DNA of 64,000 nt from Epiperipatus broadwayi (lineage: Eukaryota > Onychophora > Udeonychophora > Euonychophora > Peripatidae). The stretch is from contig JAQFVV010012404.1 of the NCBI GenBank assembly GCA_028023455.1, positions 15,487,000-15,550,999 on the forward strand, given 5' to 3'. Both the position numbers and the translations under genes were made by a program. Each line of letters begins with the position of its first letter. The stretch's first letter is position 1. The notes beneath the pieces were generated by a model. It had not been told where the DNA came from and did no database searches. It saw only the letters and a program-made list of their open reading frames with translations. Shown piece by piece: positions 1-12,729 of the stretch.

Positions 1-239
1 GTTGAATTCAAAGTAGGTCGATGAGTAAAATATAAGATAAAATAAAGGCAACTGGGAATAAGGAAGTAGTAATAATAGTAAGAGGAACAAAAAATGACAG
101 AACAATAGAATGAAATCAATAGACAAATATACTATTCATAAGTATCAGTATAAAAATAATAATAATAAAATAGTATTGGTAATGATAAACAGAAAATGAA
201 TTTATAGATAAAGAAATGGAAAACCAAAAAAAAAAATTG

Positions 240-1400
240 AAAATGAAATGGAGAGTATCAATTGTGCTATGATGATGGGCATGTTAAAAATCTTCAAATA
301 GATATGATTCACAAAACAAAGCAAATGGCCAAAGCAAATAAAGAAGAGATGGTTAATAACCAATGCTGACTGCAAATAAAAATAGTCACAAGAAAATAGA
401 TGAAATGTCCAAAAAAAATAAATAAATAAATAACTGAGGTCAGCTTAAAAATGCATGACCAGAGCTATCAAAGAAACTGCATGACTGCTTAGCAAACCTA
501 AATAACAAGATTGATGAAGTCAGTGAGGAAGTTAGAAGAAGAAAAATGAAGAAAAGAAAAATTTGAACTAATAGTAAAGCATGTCCAGGATTCTGTAAAA
601 TTAATATATAATAAAAATAGAAAAGCATTAACAAAAGTGCAAGAGCATGTGGACAACCCTGGACATCTGCTGGAGATACTCCAGATAAAAGAGATGAGAC
701 AAAAAAAAGAATAAAAGCAATTAAGCTACAGATGTTAGAAACTAACAAAAGAAGTAATGAGTGATGGAATTTGAATAATACTAATATTAAAAAAGAAAGA
801 AATAATATTTAACACAAATGTAAGGACACAAACACAAGAATGGAGCCTAATGGACATAATTGTACATCTGGTACTATAAACCAGTTATTAAAAATAAGAA
901 TCTTTTCCAGTCTCACAAGTCTCTCCTATAAAGTACCTTAATAATGTAGAAAGGTAGAAGATTATAAATCCCATGACAGAGAAATCTAAGCTTGCTATAA
1001 TGTGTAATCCTCTACAGGGAACATTCCAAGTTTGGTGGAATTCCCTATTTAATAAGGCTGTTAATTTTTATGAGTTTAAGCAATAGTGAATTGTTATTGG
1101 AATGAAGATCATCAAGATGATATTAAGTACCAGGTATCTCATGAGATGTTGACCTGTAAGCCATATGGCAAAATAAACTTAGGTTCTTAACAGCCAGTCC
1201 AGTATCTGAAAATCAAATAATTTGGATAGTAAGGCACAGCTTTTCAAGTAATGTCAAACAAATGTTAATTGTAGTCTTTGTAAGACCATTAGACACATGA
1301 TTTGCTCAGTGCTTTTGACAGCAGCAAGCCTGCTAGTGAGGAAAAACAAACAGTGATAGAATTCCATAAATTCCAATATAGAGAAAATGATTTTAATGTA
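240..1400 (+). pseudogene. Decayed gag-like region of an LTR retrotransposon
   Basis: I see a long stretch that translates, with many stops and frame changes, into a lysine/glutamate-rich helical part (about 240-720) followed by a capsid-like part (about 1015-1200). The capsid-like part reads VWWNSLFNKAVNFYEFKQ in one frame and, after a frame change, YWNEDHQDDIKYQVSHE. The spacing of Trp, Phe/Tyr, a YW and a Gln-rich turn resembles Gypsy-type Gag capsid domains, where such a segment follows a coiled coil. The order is like that of the LTR element at 26-34 kb, whose ORF1 also starts as a coiled coil. No LTR or primer site was identified nearby, so the element is either older or cut by the window edge. 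The family call is inferred from the residue pattern alone; the sequence is clearly non-functional. Confidence 0.45.
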
Positions 1401-1508
1401 AATGTATTAAAGGAGAAATAAAAAACTGCTACAATTATCAAGTAATATGATTGTTATTCAACACTGCAAAAGCATGTTTAAAGATTGTTATAAATTGTCT
1501 CTCACCGT

Positions 1509-1552
1509 ACATGAATGGTTACTAAAGACTACATGAATGGTTACTAAAGACT
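1509..1552. repeat. Tandem duplication of a 22-bp unit
   Basis: The unit acatgaatggttactaaaga plus ct occurs twice back to back without a mismatch, followed by the start of a third copy (acatgaaa). It looks like a recent slippage duplication. Confidence 0.9.
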
Positions 1553-1556
1553 ACAT

Positions 1557-4326
1557 GAAATTAGTTGGTGTGTAAAGTTTGTTTGTAATATTCACCTTCT
1601 ACATAATGAAATGAGAAAAAGCATTATTACAATTATTAAACAATATCAAGCATTTAAAGAGGAAAAATGGTCTAAGCAATGACATATAGTAGCTCCAATT
1701 TTGTTTCCATTTTTATAATAAAGATATCTAGAATAATATCTCCATCACATATGTTAGTATTTTTTTCTATCCAAAATTTGAACTACAATGTATTCAACAT
1801 ATATAGTCTAATAACTCCTCAAACAAGCAAATAAAATAGGAAATTGATCAAACTTTGGCAAAGTTTAGAGGTGACTTCACAAAACATATGTGAAGACATT
1901 ATATAGATTTGATGGTGGAGTTGAATTTGAACTCATTAGAAGCAAAAGAAAAACATCTGGTGGATACTAGAACTTATAGTAAACTGAGATTACATAATCC
2001 TTATTCAACCAGATGCTTTATCCACTTCAAAAGCACCATCAGAAAATTCAAAATTAGAATGTACAATTTTAAAGATTTTGAAAGAAATTGAATTTAAAAA
2101 TTTTTGTACTTTTGTAAATTATTTATTAAGAGTACATGCCATAATACATGTACTTGATTGTAAAAACATTTTAATTTTTTTAAAAAAAGTTTTGATTGCA
2201 ATAGTTTCTTTTTATTTTGTTGATTGTAATTTATTTTTAAAACTGAGACTTGTTTTTTTTTTTTAATTAATTTTGGAATAGATAAGAGCCCTGGTCAAAT
2301 TTTTTTCCAATTAAGATTAAGTGGGAGATAGAGATTTACCCTGGTCAAAACTTTTAATTAAAGATTAGGCAGGAGATAACAATTCACATAAATAGCACTG
2401 GGTTTTTGACAGATTATTCTGCTTCTATTTATTCTTATTGTGATTCACATTTGGAGTTCTGTGCTAACTCTTATATATGCTAATCGTAGATAGCAGATGC
2501 ATTATATTTTGAAGATTACTGTTCATGTCTTATATCACAACTGCTGATATTATATTTTTCCAAAGGGAAAATTACTGACTTCTATTTGACATGCTAGTAG
2601 TGACCATCCATTCACCATGCCAAAATATACACCGCGAGAAATCTTCTTAACAACATGCAGTACCAAATCAACCCAAAATTGAACCCCAGAGCTCCATGAT
2701 TGTACCTTCAAGAACATGATCTAAAAGTCTAGTCCAGAACTGATCCCAATGATTGCCTTCAGACTCCCAAACAGATAAATAAATGAAGATCAAAAACCTT
2801 CATGATGAACTCTAGGTAGAATGAACTGTGTTACCTTCTGGAAAAAAAATCAGCTGGATAAAACATTATGCCTCAAGGTAAGTGAATGTTTTCATATTAT
2901 AACCAGGGTTTAAATCTCTATGCTAAAGTCTCAGCTTAATCTTAAAAAAAATATGCACCTATAATATGGATAATCATTTAAATATCATTAATTACTTTAT
3001 TATGTATTTTTCTTATTATTATAATGTTGAAGTCTTAGTTTTAAGATTACATATTTTAAATTTATTTATCTGATGATTGTATTGCGAGTTTATATTTTAT
3101 ATGCTTAGGGTTTTCTCTTTTTATATTACTAATTATTGATAAATGCTTGGGCAGATATTAGTAATTTTCTTTTTAACTCATCTGTCCCTTCATTTTTTTG
3201 TTATGATTAATTTGGACAATCTTGGTTTGTGTTTCCTGCAGACCACAAATTTTTTGACTAGCGATTTATTGAGTGTGTTCTTCTGTTTTTTTTTTTAAAC
3301 AATAGAGGTTTTGGTTTTCCTATCTTTCAGATTACATAATACCATAATCTTTTCTTTTTTTTCCTCTTGTCGAAATCAACCTTGATGGTCTTAAACATAA
3401 CCATTCATGTTTGCGGGCAAATGACACTCCTATAATATCCAGAGGTTTTGTTGGGTTCATTGTATTCTGTACAAGACCATTTTGTTTTGAAATCTCTAAA
3501 TAAAGGAAACTGGAATTTGTTTATATAAATCACTAGCAGGAAGACATTATAAATCCCTTTTAATTCTTAGATGAGAAAACAAATTTATCTGCCAGGGTGG
3601 TTAATGTTACCTTACTCTTGTACACTCTCTGATGAACCCGCTGGAGAAATTTAGGTCAAACTTTCATGCTTTGTTTGACTAATATTGATTTTAGATTTAA
3701 TAAACTTTGAAATTGTTTATAATTGTTTTGGCTAACATTTGTCTCTGTGTCATTTTCTCAAATGTCTGAACAATGTTAAAGATATCTTTCTCTCCCTGGA
3801 TCTAGCTGGTAGCGTTCATCATTAATTTTTGGATCACTGTAAATTAAATTTTGTAATGTGATGTGATGTATTATGACTTCTCCTTAAAGTGGCGCTCTTG
3901 GTGATCAAAAGAAGTGAAGAAATGATCATTACATTATAGATTCTTAAAGTGACTTACAAAATGTTGAATATTTTGAATGCAATCTATAAAAATTTTGATT
4001 TAGAAATTAATGATTAAAAAAAAACTCTTAAGTCCTTTATGAACCAGTGATTGGGAAAAAAATCTTTAGCAAATTTTTGCCCAAATCATTTTCAATTAGT
4101 TTTTTTTTTAAAAAAGGCAAATTAACATGCTCAAATGAAGCACAGACTCAATGTGATGCTTCTGAAAGTTACTAGTTAAGAGCTAGATGATTGAACATTG
4201 CTATTCCAAACCATCTTGTTTTCCAATTTGGAAAATTTGCAGAAAATAATAAAATAATTAAAATATATATTTGTAATTATAAGATTATATAAAAAATATT
4301 TAAAAATTAAATAATATAATGTATTA
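1557..4326. other. AT-rich non-coding stretch, likely old transposon remains
   Basis: No gene, splice pair or RNA gene is supported here. An imperfect tandem duplication with a period of about 51 bp lies near 2289-2388: each copy begins ccctggtcaaa, continues with an aattaa.gatta block and ends ggagataga or ggagataac. The segment 2600-2870 is slightly less AT-rich and may belong to the retroelement relic upstream, but no motif proves it. Long T and A runs are frequent. Confidence 0.6.
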
Positions 4327-4692
4327 TTAAACTGAGAGAGTGCAAATCTCTCAAGCGCTTAGCCAATCAGATCGCAAATACTGAGACAGAGAAGTTAACA
4401 AGAAAAGAGTGGTTCCTCCACTCTCATCTTTACTTGTCTTTCTATATATCCAAGCCAGTCCAAAGTACTTAGATCTGAAAGCGTGAATCTTAAATATTTT
4501 TACACTCAACTCACTGAGTTCTAATTATAAACATACAGCATGAAATCTTTCGATTTACTACTGGCTTGGATATATAGAAAGACAAGTAAAGATGAGAGTG
4601 GAGGAACCACTCTTTTCTTGTTAAATTCTCTGTCTCAGTATTTGCGATCTGATTGGCTAAGCGCTTGAGAGATTTGCACTCTCTCAGTTTAA
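4327..4692. mobile_element. Hairpin MITE with 129-bp inverted arms and TTAA flanks
   Basis: Two nearly perfect inverted arms (4331-4459 and 4560-4688) enclose a loop of about 100 bp. The arms begin actgagagagtgcaaatctc and carry few differences (for example aagttaac against aaattctc next to the arm centre). Both ends abut TTAA (4327-4330 and 4689-4692), the target duplication typical of piggyBac-type elements, although here TTAA could also be part of the palindrome. There is no coding capacity, so the element is non-autonomous. An RNA from it would fold into one long hairpin. The superfamily is uncertain because the terminal bases do not match the usual piggyBac CCC start. Confidence 0.85.
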
Positions 4693-6628
4693 TTTCAATA
4701 CCATCTGCGCTTTGTAAAAATAAATATTATTTACATATAATGTATTATTGTAATTTAAATGGAACTTATTAATAAATATTCTTAAAAAATTAATGTAATA
4801 AAAAATAAAAATTATAAACTTAAATTGATAATTTATATTTATTTGATTATGAAAAAAAATTGTATTGTTAAGAGGTAATATTTCACTGCTCTGCAATAAA
4901 ATAACTAACGCCATTTTTGTGTATTGTAAATGTGATAAAAATGGAAAATACTTAAAAATGGATTGTTTCATTTATTCTTGAATACTGCTTTGGAAAAATT
5001 AAATAAGTGGGGGGAAAAAATCATTACCTGCTTAAATTTAGTTGATTAGAAAAAAAATTCCTAATCAAAATTGAAGCTTTTTTTTGTGTGTACTTTTCCA
5101 AAATTGTGGTCTAAAGTAATATTTTTCTTCTTTATTTGATGAAATTTTGAAGATAAACATTTAACATAAAATTATAAACATTTTATATTTCGCATATAGT
5201 TGAGAATCAATAACAAAGTAATATAACTTTCCAATACTGCTACATTTTTATAATAAAAAAAATATATTCTGTTATATTGAGTGCTAAATATATATTTCCC
5301 AGTCCTGTTTGTTATTGAACATTGTTCACACAACTTAAATAAAAATGTAATTTCTTTATAAAAATGTATTATGTTCTGATCAAAAAGTCAACCAATGCAT
5401 CTTAATAAAAAATTCACAAAAATTGTATTAAGAATAATTTGAAAGGATTTTTTTTTTAGCAATTTTACTTTTTCAATGATATATATATGCTAAGGAAATT
5501 AAAATCATTATGTATATTTTTGCAACACCATGTTGAATGACTTAAAGTACTAGAAAATAAAAAGATTCAAATTCATGCAATTAAATTAATTATATAGAGA
5601 GTAATATTTCATCCAATTTATTGTATTTCTATATCAATGTAACATTTAAACAGTAGAAATTTCATTTAACACATCATTTTACAATTCTAAAAATATTTAT
5701 AATAATATTACAGGACCAATCAGAATGTTATTCAACTTTCAGACTATGATGAATCTACTATTACAAAATCTTATCTTTGTTGGATTCATATGTTAAATGA
5801 AGGGTCAAATGATCTAAAAAAATGTTTTTTTATGACTTTGAGCATGATTTTATGGGAAAAGTTAACACCATTTATGTTACAAAAATTATTTCAATATCAA
5901 TCTAAACAAGTGCAGAAATGATTGCTTTCACTGGAAAAATATGGCTGAGCACAGAATATAATGGAAAGCCACAATAAAGTAAAACTTCGAAAATTTAAAA
6001 GATAATAACACAAGATATCAAATATACAGACTAAAAAACAAGCATGTGATATATGTCAACATAATTGTGATTATAGATTACTTTATATAATCATTATAAA
6101 ACTCATCTCTAATGTATGATTTGAATGACTATACTTAATTACAAACAAATGTTAATGAGATAATGAAAAAATATACATATAAATAAACCTGAAAATTATA
6201 ATTGACTATTTATCAGTCTGCTTTCATAACAAGTTATATTTGCCTGATTAATGAGGATTGTTTAAACTTTCTTTGCATTATTAATCTCAAATTCCTTGGT
6301 CAATTTGCAATCTTTAGTGTCTATATAAACACATCAGACCATAGATAAAGGTGCTATCACTTTTATTATTAAAGAAGGTTGCCTTGACTACAAGTTGAGA
6401 TTGTTGATAGCTTGATTTATAAACTTATTAAAGCCTTGAGTAAATTGGCTTTATTGTCTTAGTAAACATAAATAACATATAATGTACTTTAAAATTATGA
6501 TATTTGACACTTTTTTTTAAATATATTAAAATGAGTATGGAAATATATTCTAACTCCAGTGGGGAAAATATAATTTGAAAAAAAAAAAGACTATAAAAAA
6601 ATTAGGCAAAATTAACATGGAACACTTA
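4693..6628. other. AT-rich non-coding stretch
   Basis: Only short ORFs that follow the base composition occur here. I see no repeat family, splice-flanked open segment or RNA gene that I can support. Confidence 0.6.
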
Positions 6629-6630
6629 TA

Positions 6631-7567
6631 CATGAGGTGTGACAATTTAATTCCTGGAGTGCACCTTTACAAAATATACATGTGGATGTTTACAACAGTG
6701 GTTACTGTAGTCATCAAAATAGTCCCCTTGTGCATCTATACACTGATTAAAATGGTGTTCCCAATTCTGGAAGCACCCTTGGAACTCATTTTCATGAATT
6801 CAATTGAGAAATTCTCTCACATTCTGCTGAATATCAGTTACAATAGAAAATTTTGTCCTTTCAACACATTTTTTAATTTTTGGATATAACCAAAAATCAC
6901 AGGAAGCTAAGTCAGATGAATAATCAGAATGACCTTATTGCATAATTGATGTTTTGGCAAAAAAGTCTATCACAAAGAGTGTACTATGACCTTTGTCATG
7001 ATGAATGATCGAATTGTCAGCTCACAATTCTTTATTTAAAATTAGTTTAAGTATTTATCAACTAATCTGCATTTCTTCAGATATCATCCCTCACACTTAA
7101 TTGTCTGTCAGACCATATTGTACCTCACCCTTTATTAATATTAAACATCAGTTATTGTTGTTTTTGGCTATTCATTTTTGACTGACCACTTCTGGCATCA
7201 TCCGTCACATCTTCTCACCCATCATTGGATTTCTTATGCCATTCAAACACATTTGATTTCTTCATAGCATTTTCAACATATGCCACTTGTAACAGAGTTG
7301 CAATGTATCAGCAGCACATATGCCAATTTTCACACAAATATGCTATTAATACATTTCGCAAAATTTCAGTCACCCATTTTTGTGCCAAAGGATACACACA
7401 TATAGTCATAATCTTCTCAATACCTAAGTAACAACTATTTCTATCAGTTTAAAATATACACACGTATTAGCTTAACCATGTTCCTACATGAATGCTCATG
7501 TGATTTCAATAGTTAGGTGATGGAAGATGCCACAGCTATTCCGGAAATTAAATTCATACCTCATATA
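6631..7567 (-). pseudogene. Decayed mariner transposon with transposase C-terminal half
   Basis: On the minus strand, frames around 6700-7030 give a broken transposase of the Tc1/mariner class. Recognisable parts in order are the HHDKGHS block (the usual HHDNA.AH around the second catalytic Asp), SDYSSDLASCDFWLYPK (the PPYSPDLAPCDF...FPK block around the third catalytic Asp), and the tail FQNWEHHFNQCIDAQGDYFDD (family: D.w..R...CI...GdYFE). Stops interrupt it. Terminal inverted repeats are visible: 6631 onward begins catgaggtgtgacaatttaa, and the reverse of 7542-7567 begins tatgaggtatgaatttaatt. TA dinucleotides flank both ends. At about 937 bp the copy is shorter than an intact mariner (about 1.3 kb), so the N-terminal half is probably partly deleted. 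Confidence 0.75.
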
Positions 7568-7667
7568 TATATATAGATGACAAGCTATTCCTTTAGTATT
7601 TTATATGACATATTGAAATGCTATCTTCTACATTTTTTATTTGCAAAGCTATTGTCTTTCTCAATAC

Positions 7668-7895
7668 ATTGTTCTCATAAAAATAATAAAAATTCATTAT
7701 TGCAATGGTGGAGTACATCCACCTCATTGCTGGTCATGGATCAGTTCATGATATAAACAAAATGAAATAATTTCAATCTGTGGATTTGTGCTTCAAAAAA
7801 AAATTCTTTTTGTAAGGTTATCTATATTCTTCTAATAAAAACAATAATAAAGAATTCATTATTCCAATATTGGAGTACATCTACCTAATTGTTCA
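7668..7895 (+). repeat. Imperfect direct repeat, two copies about 165 bp apart
   Basis: The block aattcattattgcaatggtg followed by gagtacatccacct near 7690-7725 returns near 7853-7888 with a few changes (aattcattattccaatattg, gagtacatctacct). Its origin is unknown. It lies between the mariner relic and the palindromic element downstream. Confidence 0.6.
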
Positions 7896-7944
7896 AATAT
7901 CTACAAATTCATTTCCTTTGCTTTTCAATAAATTTTCAACTACA

Positions 7945-8134
7945 AATACAATTTATCTGAACCACTTCAAATCCTTTTTAGCAAAAACCTTATATTGTAC
8001 ACATATACATACACCTATGTTTCGATTGTCCTGCAGTCTTCTTCTGGACAGTTGAAACTTAAGTATATGTATATATGTATGATAAAAGGTTTTTGCTAAA
8101 AAGGGTTCAAAATTGTTCAGATAAATTGTATTTA
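7945..8134. repeat. Palindromic repeat, probable Penelope/hammerhead-type terminal repeat
   Basis: Two inverted arms of about 85 bp (7945 to about 8030 and about 8050 to 8134) face each other. The outer part of the left arm is aatacaatttatctgaac and the right arm ends gttcagataaattgtatt. On the minus strand the centre reads agaagaagactgcaggacaa then tcgaaac, which resembles the catalytic-core layout of Penelope-type hammerheads (CUGANGA, stem II, GAAA), but the first box reads CAGAAGA, so it would not be active as is. The head-to-head arrangement matches the other hammerhead clusters in this window. The assignment is inferred from layout. Confidence 0.45.
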
Positions 8135-8986
8135 TATAAGATATTACAGCAAAATAAAGAAAATAATGATTTTGGTAATATTTCTGAAATTTTCAATCTT
8201 TTCAACCAGAACATCAATGCTTTTTCTATCATTCTTTTTCACCGTCCAACTTCTATATTTTCAGGCAGTCACAAAAACACTAACTTTCATTTTTAAATAT
8301 ATATCCCTACATTGTATTTCTGTTTAGTGTTACTTAGTCAATAACAAATTTATTCTTTGAAGCTTGATTGAAAAAGTAAAAATCATTAACAAATTCAGAA
8401 AAAAAATTGATATATATACATAAATGAAATGTTAATTATTTTTTAATAAAGTTTAAACCAACCAACCAATCAATTCATCAGTAACAATCAAGCTACTAAT
8501 AGCTATAGTCAGCTGAAGATCTAACTGTATGGTAAACCATGAGACAATTATTCTGGAAGAGCTTTTGATTTAAATCTCATTAAAATGTAATTAAATAAAA
8601 CTAAAAAAGTTTATACAACAATAAAAATTGCATTATTTAATGCAAATAAGTTTATTTTGCTTCTATTTATATGCAAAACAAAACATAATGGATTATATTT
8701 GTTTCATTTTACAACAATATATACACATATAAATCATAAATTTAAATTATTGTTTTTCAAATTTTCTCATTAGGTCATCTAAAATAATACTTTTTATGTT
8801 ATTAATGTATTTAGGTGTCAAATATAAATCCTTATTCAACTTAACATTACAACAATTAGGAAAGACTTGATATGTTTTGCAATTTTTGAAAAAATCAAGT
8901 TTGCATTTAGTTCATATAAGTTTCTTTCATTGCTTCCATCATAATTCCACTAAATTTCACATACTTAATGTTAGTAAAAAACAGGG
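8135..8986. other. AT-rich non-coding stretch
   Basis: Nothing I can support as a gene or repeat family. Short direct and simple repeats only. Confidence 0.6.
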
Positions 8987-9278
8987 AAAACTCTCCGTAC
9001 AGTAGAGCGACTCAATGTAACACAGAGTAATCAATGGATGCCAGAAGGCTTGTGCATAAAATCCCTATCTAGTGCTTACTCATCTAATATCCCCAAACTA
9101 GTTTCAGTTTCAGGCTTGTGGCCTTCATCAGTGAGGATCCTTATGCCCAAGCCTTCTGGCATCCATTAATTACTCTGGCTTGCACTGAGTGGCACTACTG
9201 TACGGAGAGTTTTGCATGTTTTAACAAGTTATGAGCAAGCATAGGAAAGGGTGATCATGTGATGTTTGGTGTTTTGAC
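8987..9278. mobile_element. Hammerhead repeat cluster 1: inverted unit joined to a truncated forward unit
   Basis: The left part (8987-9140) is a minus-strand unit that runs through a hammerhead core (9090-9137). The right part (from about 9141) is a plus-strand unit sharing the ends: aaaactctccgtac at 8987-9000 is matched by gtacggagagtttt at 9200-9213, and both sides contain the gccttctggcatccat block. The right side continues as catgttttaacaag and gatcatgtgatgttt, which recur in the 455-bp unit at 35 kb (tgttttaacaaca, ggtcatgtgatgttt). It is therefore a member of the same family as the 34.8-35.5 kb cluster. No ORF is present. I infer a non-autonomous ribozyme-bearing retroelement. Confidence 0.7.
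9090..9137 (-). ncRNA. Type-I hammerhead ribozyme motif
   Basis: Read on the minus strand: stem I strand TCCTCA, core box CTGATGA, stem II AGGC-CACAA-GCCT (4 bp), core box GAAA, a short C..G closed stem III with a loop enlarged by a TGAAAC duplication, cleavage triplet GTT, then TGGGGA, which pairs with TCCTCA over 6 bp with one G-U wobble. All conserved core boxes are intact. The uridine at the cleavage position is allowed by the NUH rule but usually slower than C. Minimal stem III of this sort is typical of hammerheads in Penelope-like elements and related small retroelements, which may act as dimers. Confidence 0.75.
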
Positions 9279-11299
9279 TTCTTAATGTCATTAAAATACA
9301 TTTAATCAAAGAATATGTAAATCAAATAAAATATCCATTATAGATTAACTATAGTAATAATAATAAAAAAATAAAGTATGTATAAAATTTATTATCACCA
9401 TTATTACTTTGCTGTTTTATATTATTGCAATATTAAATTAAATATGTAACTAATTAAATTTTTGGTTGTAATCAAGACATTTAAATAGAAAATTCTGATT
9501 ACCATTTTCTAAGTGGATGTTCAGATAGAATTCAACTGTTGAATGAGTTTTCTGTGAAATGCATATATAGCCAACATATGGACTAATAAATTTTATACTA
9601 TAATAGTATCATGATTTATAATAAGTTTTGGAAGAGTCTATTACAAATTTAAATGATTTGATTGAATACACACACACTATCTAAGTATTAAACATATAGC
9701 AGATATTGGAAAAATTAAATTGTTACTGATATTTTTAAATATTAAGGAGGGGGGGTTGCAACTTTATCAGTTATATAAAAATACTTTATGGTAATATATA
9801 ACCCAATATGTTATTAGTTCTTCAAACAAAAGCTTAAATTTGTACAAATGATAATAAGAGAATCAGTTTATTTAGGTCAAATACAAAATTATTAAAAAAA
9901 TATTCCTATTGCACATTGCACTAATTTAATATCATATGAAAATAATCCCAGTGTCAATGCTAAACTGAAATAAAAATCCAAATATTAAATCATCCTACAT
10001 GGTTAAAAAATCCAGCACTGTCCTTTGGGAAATAATATATAAATATATTAGAAATGTTATATAATGAACATGCAATTATTGCAAATACATTATAGTATGT
10101 ATTTCAAAATAGCCGCTATTATATCTTAAATATTGAAATATGAACTAATTCAAACAAAGAGCTTGAAATTTAAATAAGTAATGACTTTAACTTTGCTACT
10201 AAACAAACACATTTACTACTATAATATAATGACAAACTAAATATAAGTAATTTAATCTTTAAATCACCCAACACAATTATATATAAAAATAATTCCAGTG
10301 ATAATGCTAAACTGAAATAAAAATCCAAATATATTGTGATGGAAAATATTCTAAAACATATATAAACAATGCTAATGAAGCAATGTCTCATAAATAGCAA
10401 TATTTCCTCGTTGAATGAGCCAAATGTAAAGGAAAACTAATAAAGACTGCCAAAACGGAAAGCTAGAATAAGTGCTGTTCACTGAATAGCTTGTAGATTT
10501 GGATAATCATGAATATAATAAAAATATTATAAATGAGCAAGTCTATCTGGCCTGCAAATGCCTCATAGATTTGAGCAACTATATAATAAATAAAATTGTG
10601 AACTAAATGATTTTCTCCACTTATGCACTATATATTTGGTCACTCTAAAATAATATTACATAAATGTTGTATTTAGGCAACTAAAGTATATAATAAAAAA
10701 TAGACAAATAAATATGTTGAACCACAAATGGCTCTATGGCAGTTTAGATTTATATTTACAATGGACTATTGGGTTCAAAATCATCACACTACAATAACCC
10801 TGTGTAGATTAGCATGATAGTAGGATGATGAATTCATGAGCCAAATGTTTTGAACCAACTTCTAATTGAGAAAAAAAAAAACCTCAATTAATTAAAAGTA
10901 AATAAAACTATTGCACTTGATCTGCCCTTTATGTAGTCAAAGATCATATGAACTACTGAATGACTGACTATAAGATTATTTATTTATAAAACAATAATTC
11001 TGATATTATGAAATGCCTAAATTAAAGCTTTTGCAAATATCTCTATTTTACAATATGTTAAAATAATGTTTGTCTATCCGAATCTAAATATAGTTTCTAT
11101 AAGAATACTTGATGTTTCTTTTTTTCTTTAAAGTAATCTAACTATCCCACAATCTTACCCTAGGGATACAATTTTGAAATTATAAAAAATTTAGCTCACT
11201 AGTTAAAATATTTAGATTCTAATTAAAAAATGTTACAATCAATTTTTTTGGATTCACATTTAAGCAAATGTTTAAACTCACAGAAAAGGAAATCATGAT
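9279..11299. other. AT-rich stretch with a diverged repeat
   Basis: No gene supported. A segment with the core atgctaaactgaaataaaaa then tccaaatat appears at about 9941-9987 and again at about 10288-10331, about 347 bp apart, suggesting a worn tandem repeat. The rest is low-complexity AT-rich sequence. Confidence 0.55.
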
Positions 11300-12690
11300 C
11301 AAACAATAACATTAAAGAATTTTACAAATGTGATTACATATATTAATGACCAAGTTATATACCAAGACCTAAATGATGAGGATGTAAAAGATGATTGAAA
11401 GAAAGCAATAATAATATTAATATTTAAAAAATAAAATAAAAAAAACATTAGAAATTGCAAATCTATGAATTATATATGAAATATTTAAGATCATTGCAAA
11501 TCTATGAATTATATATGAAATATTTAAGATCATTACAAATAGACTACTGTGAAGCTTGACATTTCCTTAAATAAAAGTTTATTTAAGGCAAATACTTTTT
11601 TTTTTGTTCCAATTTTCTTGTTGCTTTGTGTGCTAATTTAATATTTTCTATAAACAAAATAGATATTGATAAAACCACACTTACATACTGGATTTAAAAG
11701 TAGTATTAATATAGCAAATCCCTTATAAATATTAAAAGGAAAAACAATCAGTGAAAAACTATTATTTTGTAGTCCATTTGTAAATTACAAAAAAAAACTT
11801 TAAACTTGAAAAACATTTTCAAAGTTTTATGAGCATCATGACATACTCTCAAGATATTACAAAATTGTAAAAACTACTAGAATTCATTAGCAATGATTAG
11901 AATACATGGTGACATTAAGAAGATTTCATTTTTTCTACTTTGTTTAAACAGACTACTTAAAGTCACTTAGATTTATTTTATTAAATGATGTGATTATTGT
12001 TAAACATAATATTTGAGAAATGGAGGAAATATTCTAAATCTATCAGATAAAAATATTAAAATAAATAAATACTAAAAAGATTAAATTATTAATGAACACT
12101 TTTTCAAATAAGGAGAAAATAAAGATGGATAATTTATGAATTAAAAGATACTTTTTATAAACAATATAATCAAATTATTAATACATTTAAAGGAAACAAT
12201 AATGGATGAAATTAATCTCTAAAATAGTTTCATGGGAAAAAAATTACTATTAAAAAAAAAAAAACTTAAGCGCTTGAATAAAAAAACTTTTAATAAATGA
12301 ATTCTATCAATATTTGTTTATAGATTTAAAAAAACCATATATTTAACAGAAAAGCAATACAGAAACTGCAATAACAATTGAAGTATAAAGAGAAATAAGT
12401 TGGGATTAATAAAAAAACAACAAATATAAAATACATGAGTAAGAGAATAAACAGATATCACTAATATTATTTAAAGAATAAAAGCTGAAATGGAGCTGGA
12501 ATGGCACACTGCTTCTAAATATGATGATAGATATCTAAAGTTGTAAAATGGATTAAAAGATAATATAAAAATCTTAAAATGAATGAATAAAATTAAAAAT
12601 ATTTACTGATGGGATGTGAATTAAACTCAGACAGCTTCATCTTGGAGTGGACTGATAATAATTGATATTGATTACACATCCAGAAGTAAT
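11300..12690 (+). pseudogene. Heavily decayed RTE-type LINE copy
   Basis: This plus-strand region aligns by eye to the intact RTE element at 22.3-25.6 kb. About 11367-11450 matches the segment that in the intact copy encodes CLNDKDVPEDWKNAVIILIF (identical run gtaataatattaatatttaa with one change). About 11685-11720 matches the GFKSGFSTID segment, about 12490-12530 the WSWAGHIARR segment, and 12620-12685 the 3' end (cttcatcttggagtggactg) with its terminal gat-type repeats. Stops and indels are everywhere, and a 41-bp block is duplicated at about 11452-11535. It is an old copy and ends immediately before the Penelope-like element. Confidence 0.7.
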
Positions 12691-12729
12691 ATCAAAGTTA
12701 ACTCACAATCATATATATATATATAAGAC

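Noticed and set aside
3626-3660. ctctgatgaacccgctggagaaatttaggtc, a CTGATGA...GAAA...GTC arrangement resembling a hammerhead
   Set aside because: Stem II is at most two pairs and the flanks cannot form stem I, so it is not supported as a ribozyme.
6575-6889. 104-codon plus-strand frame as a gene
   Set aside because: It is antisense to the mariner transposase relic.
7990-8060. Hammerhead in the palindrome at 8 kb
   Set aside because: Layout is suggestive (AGAAGA, stem II, GAAAC), but the invariant U of the first box is A and stem I could not be separated from the general palindrome, so it is not listed as an RNA gene.
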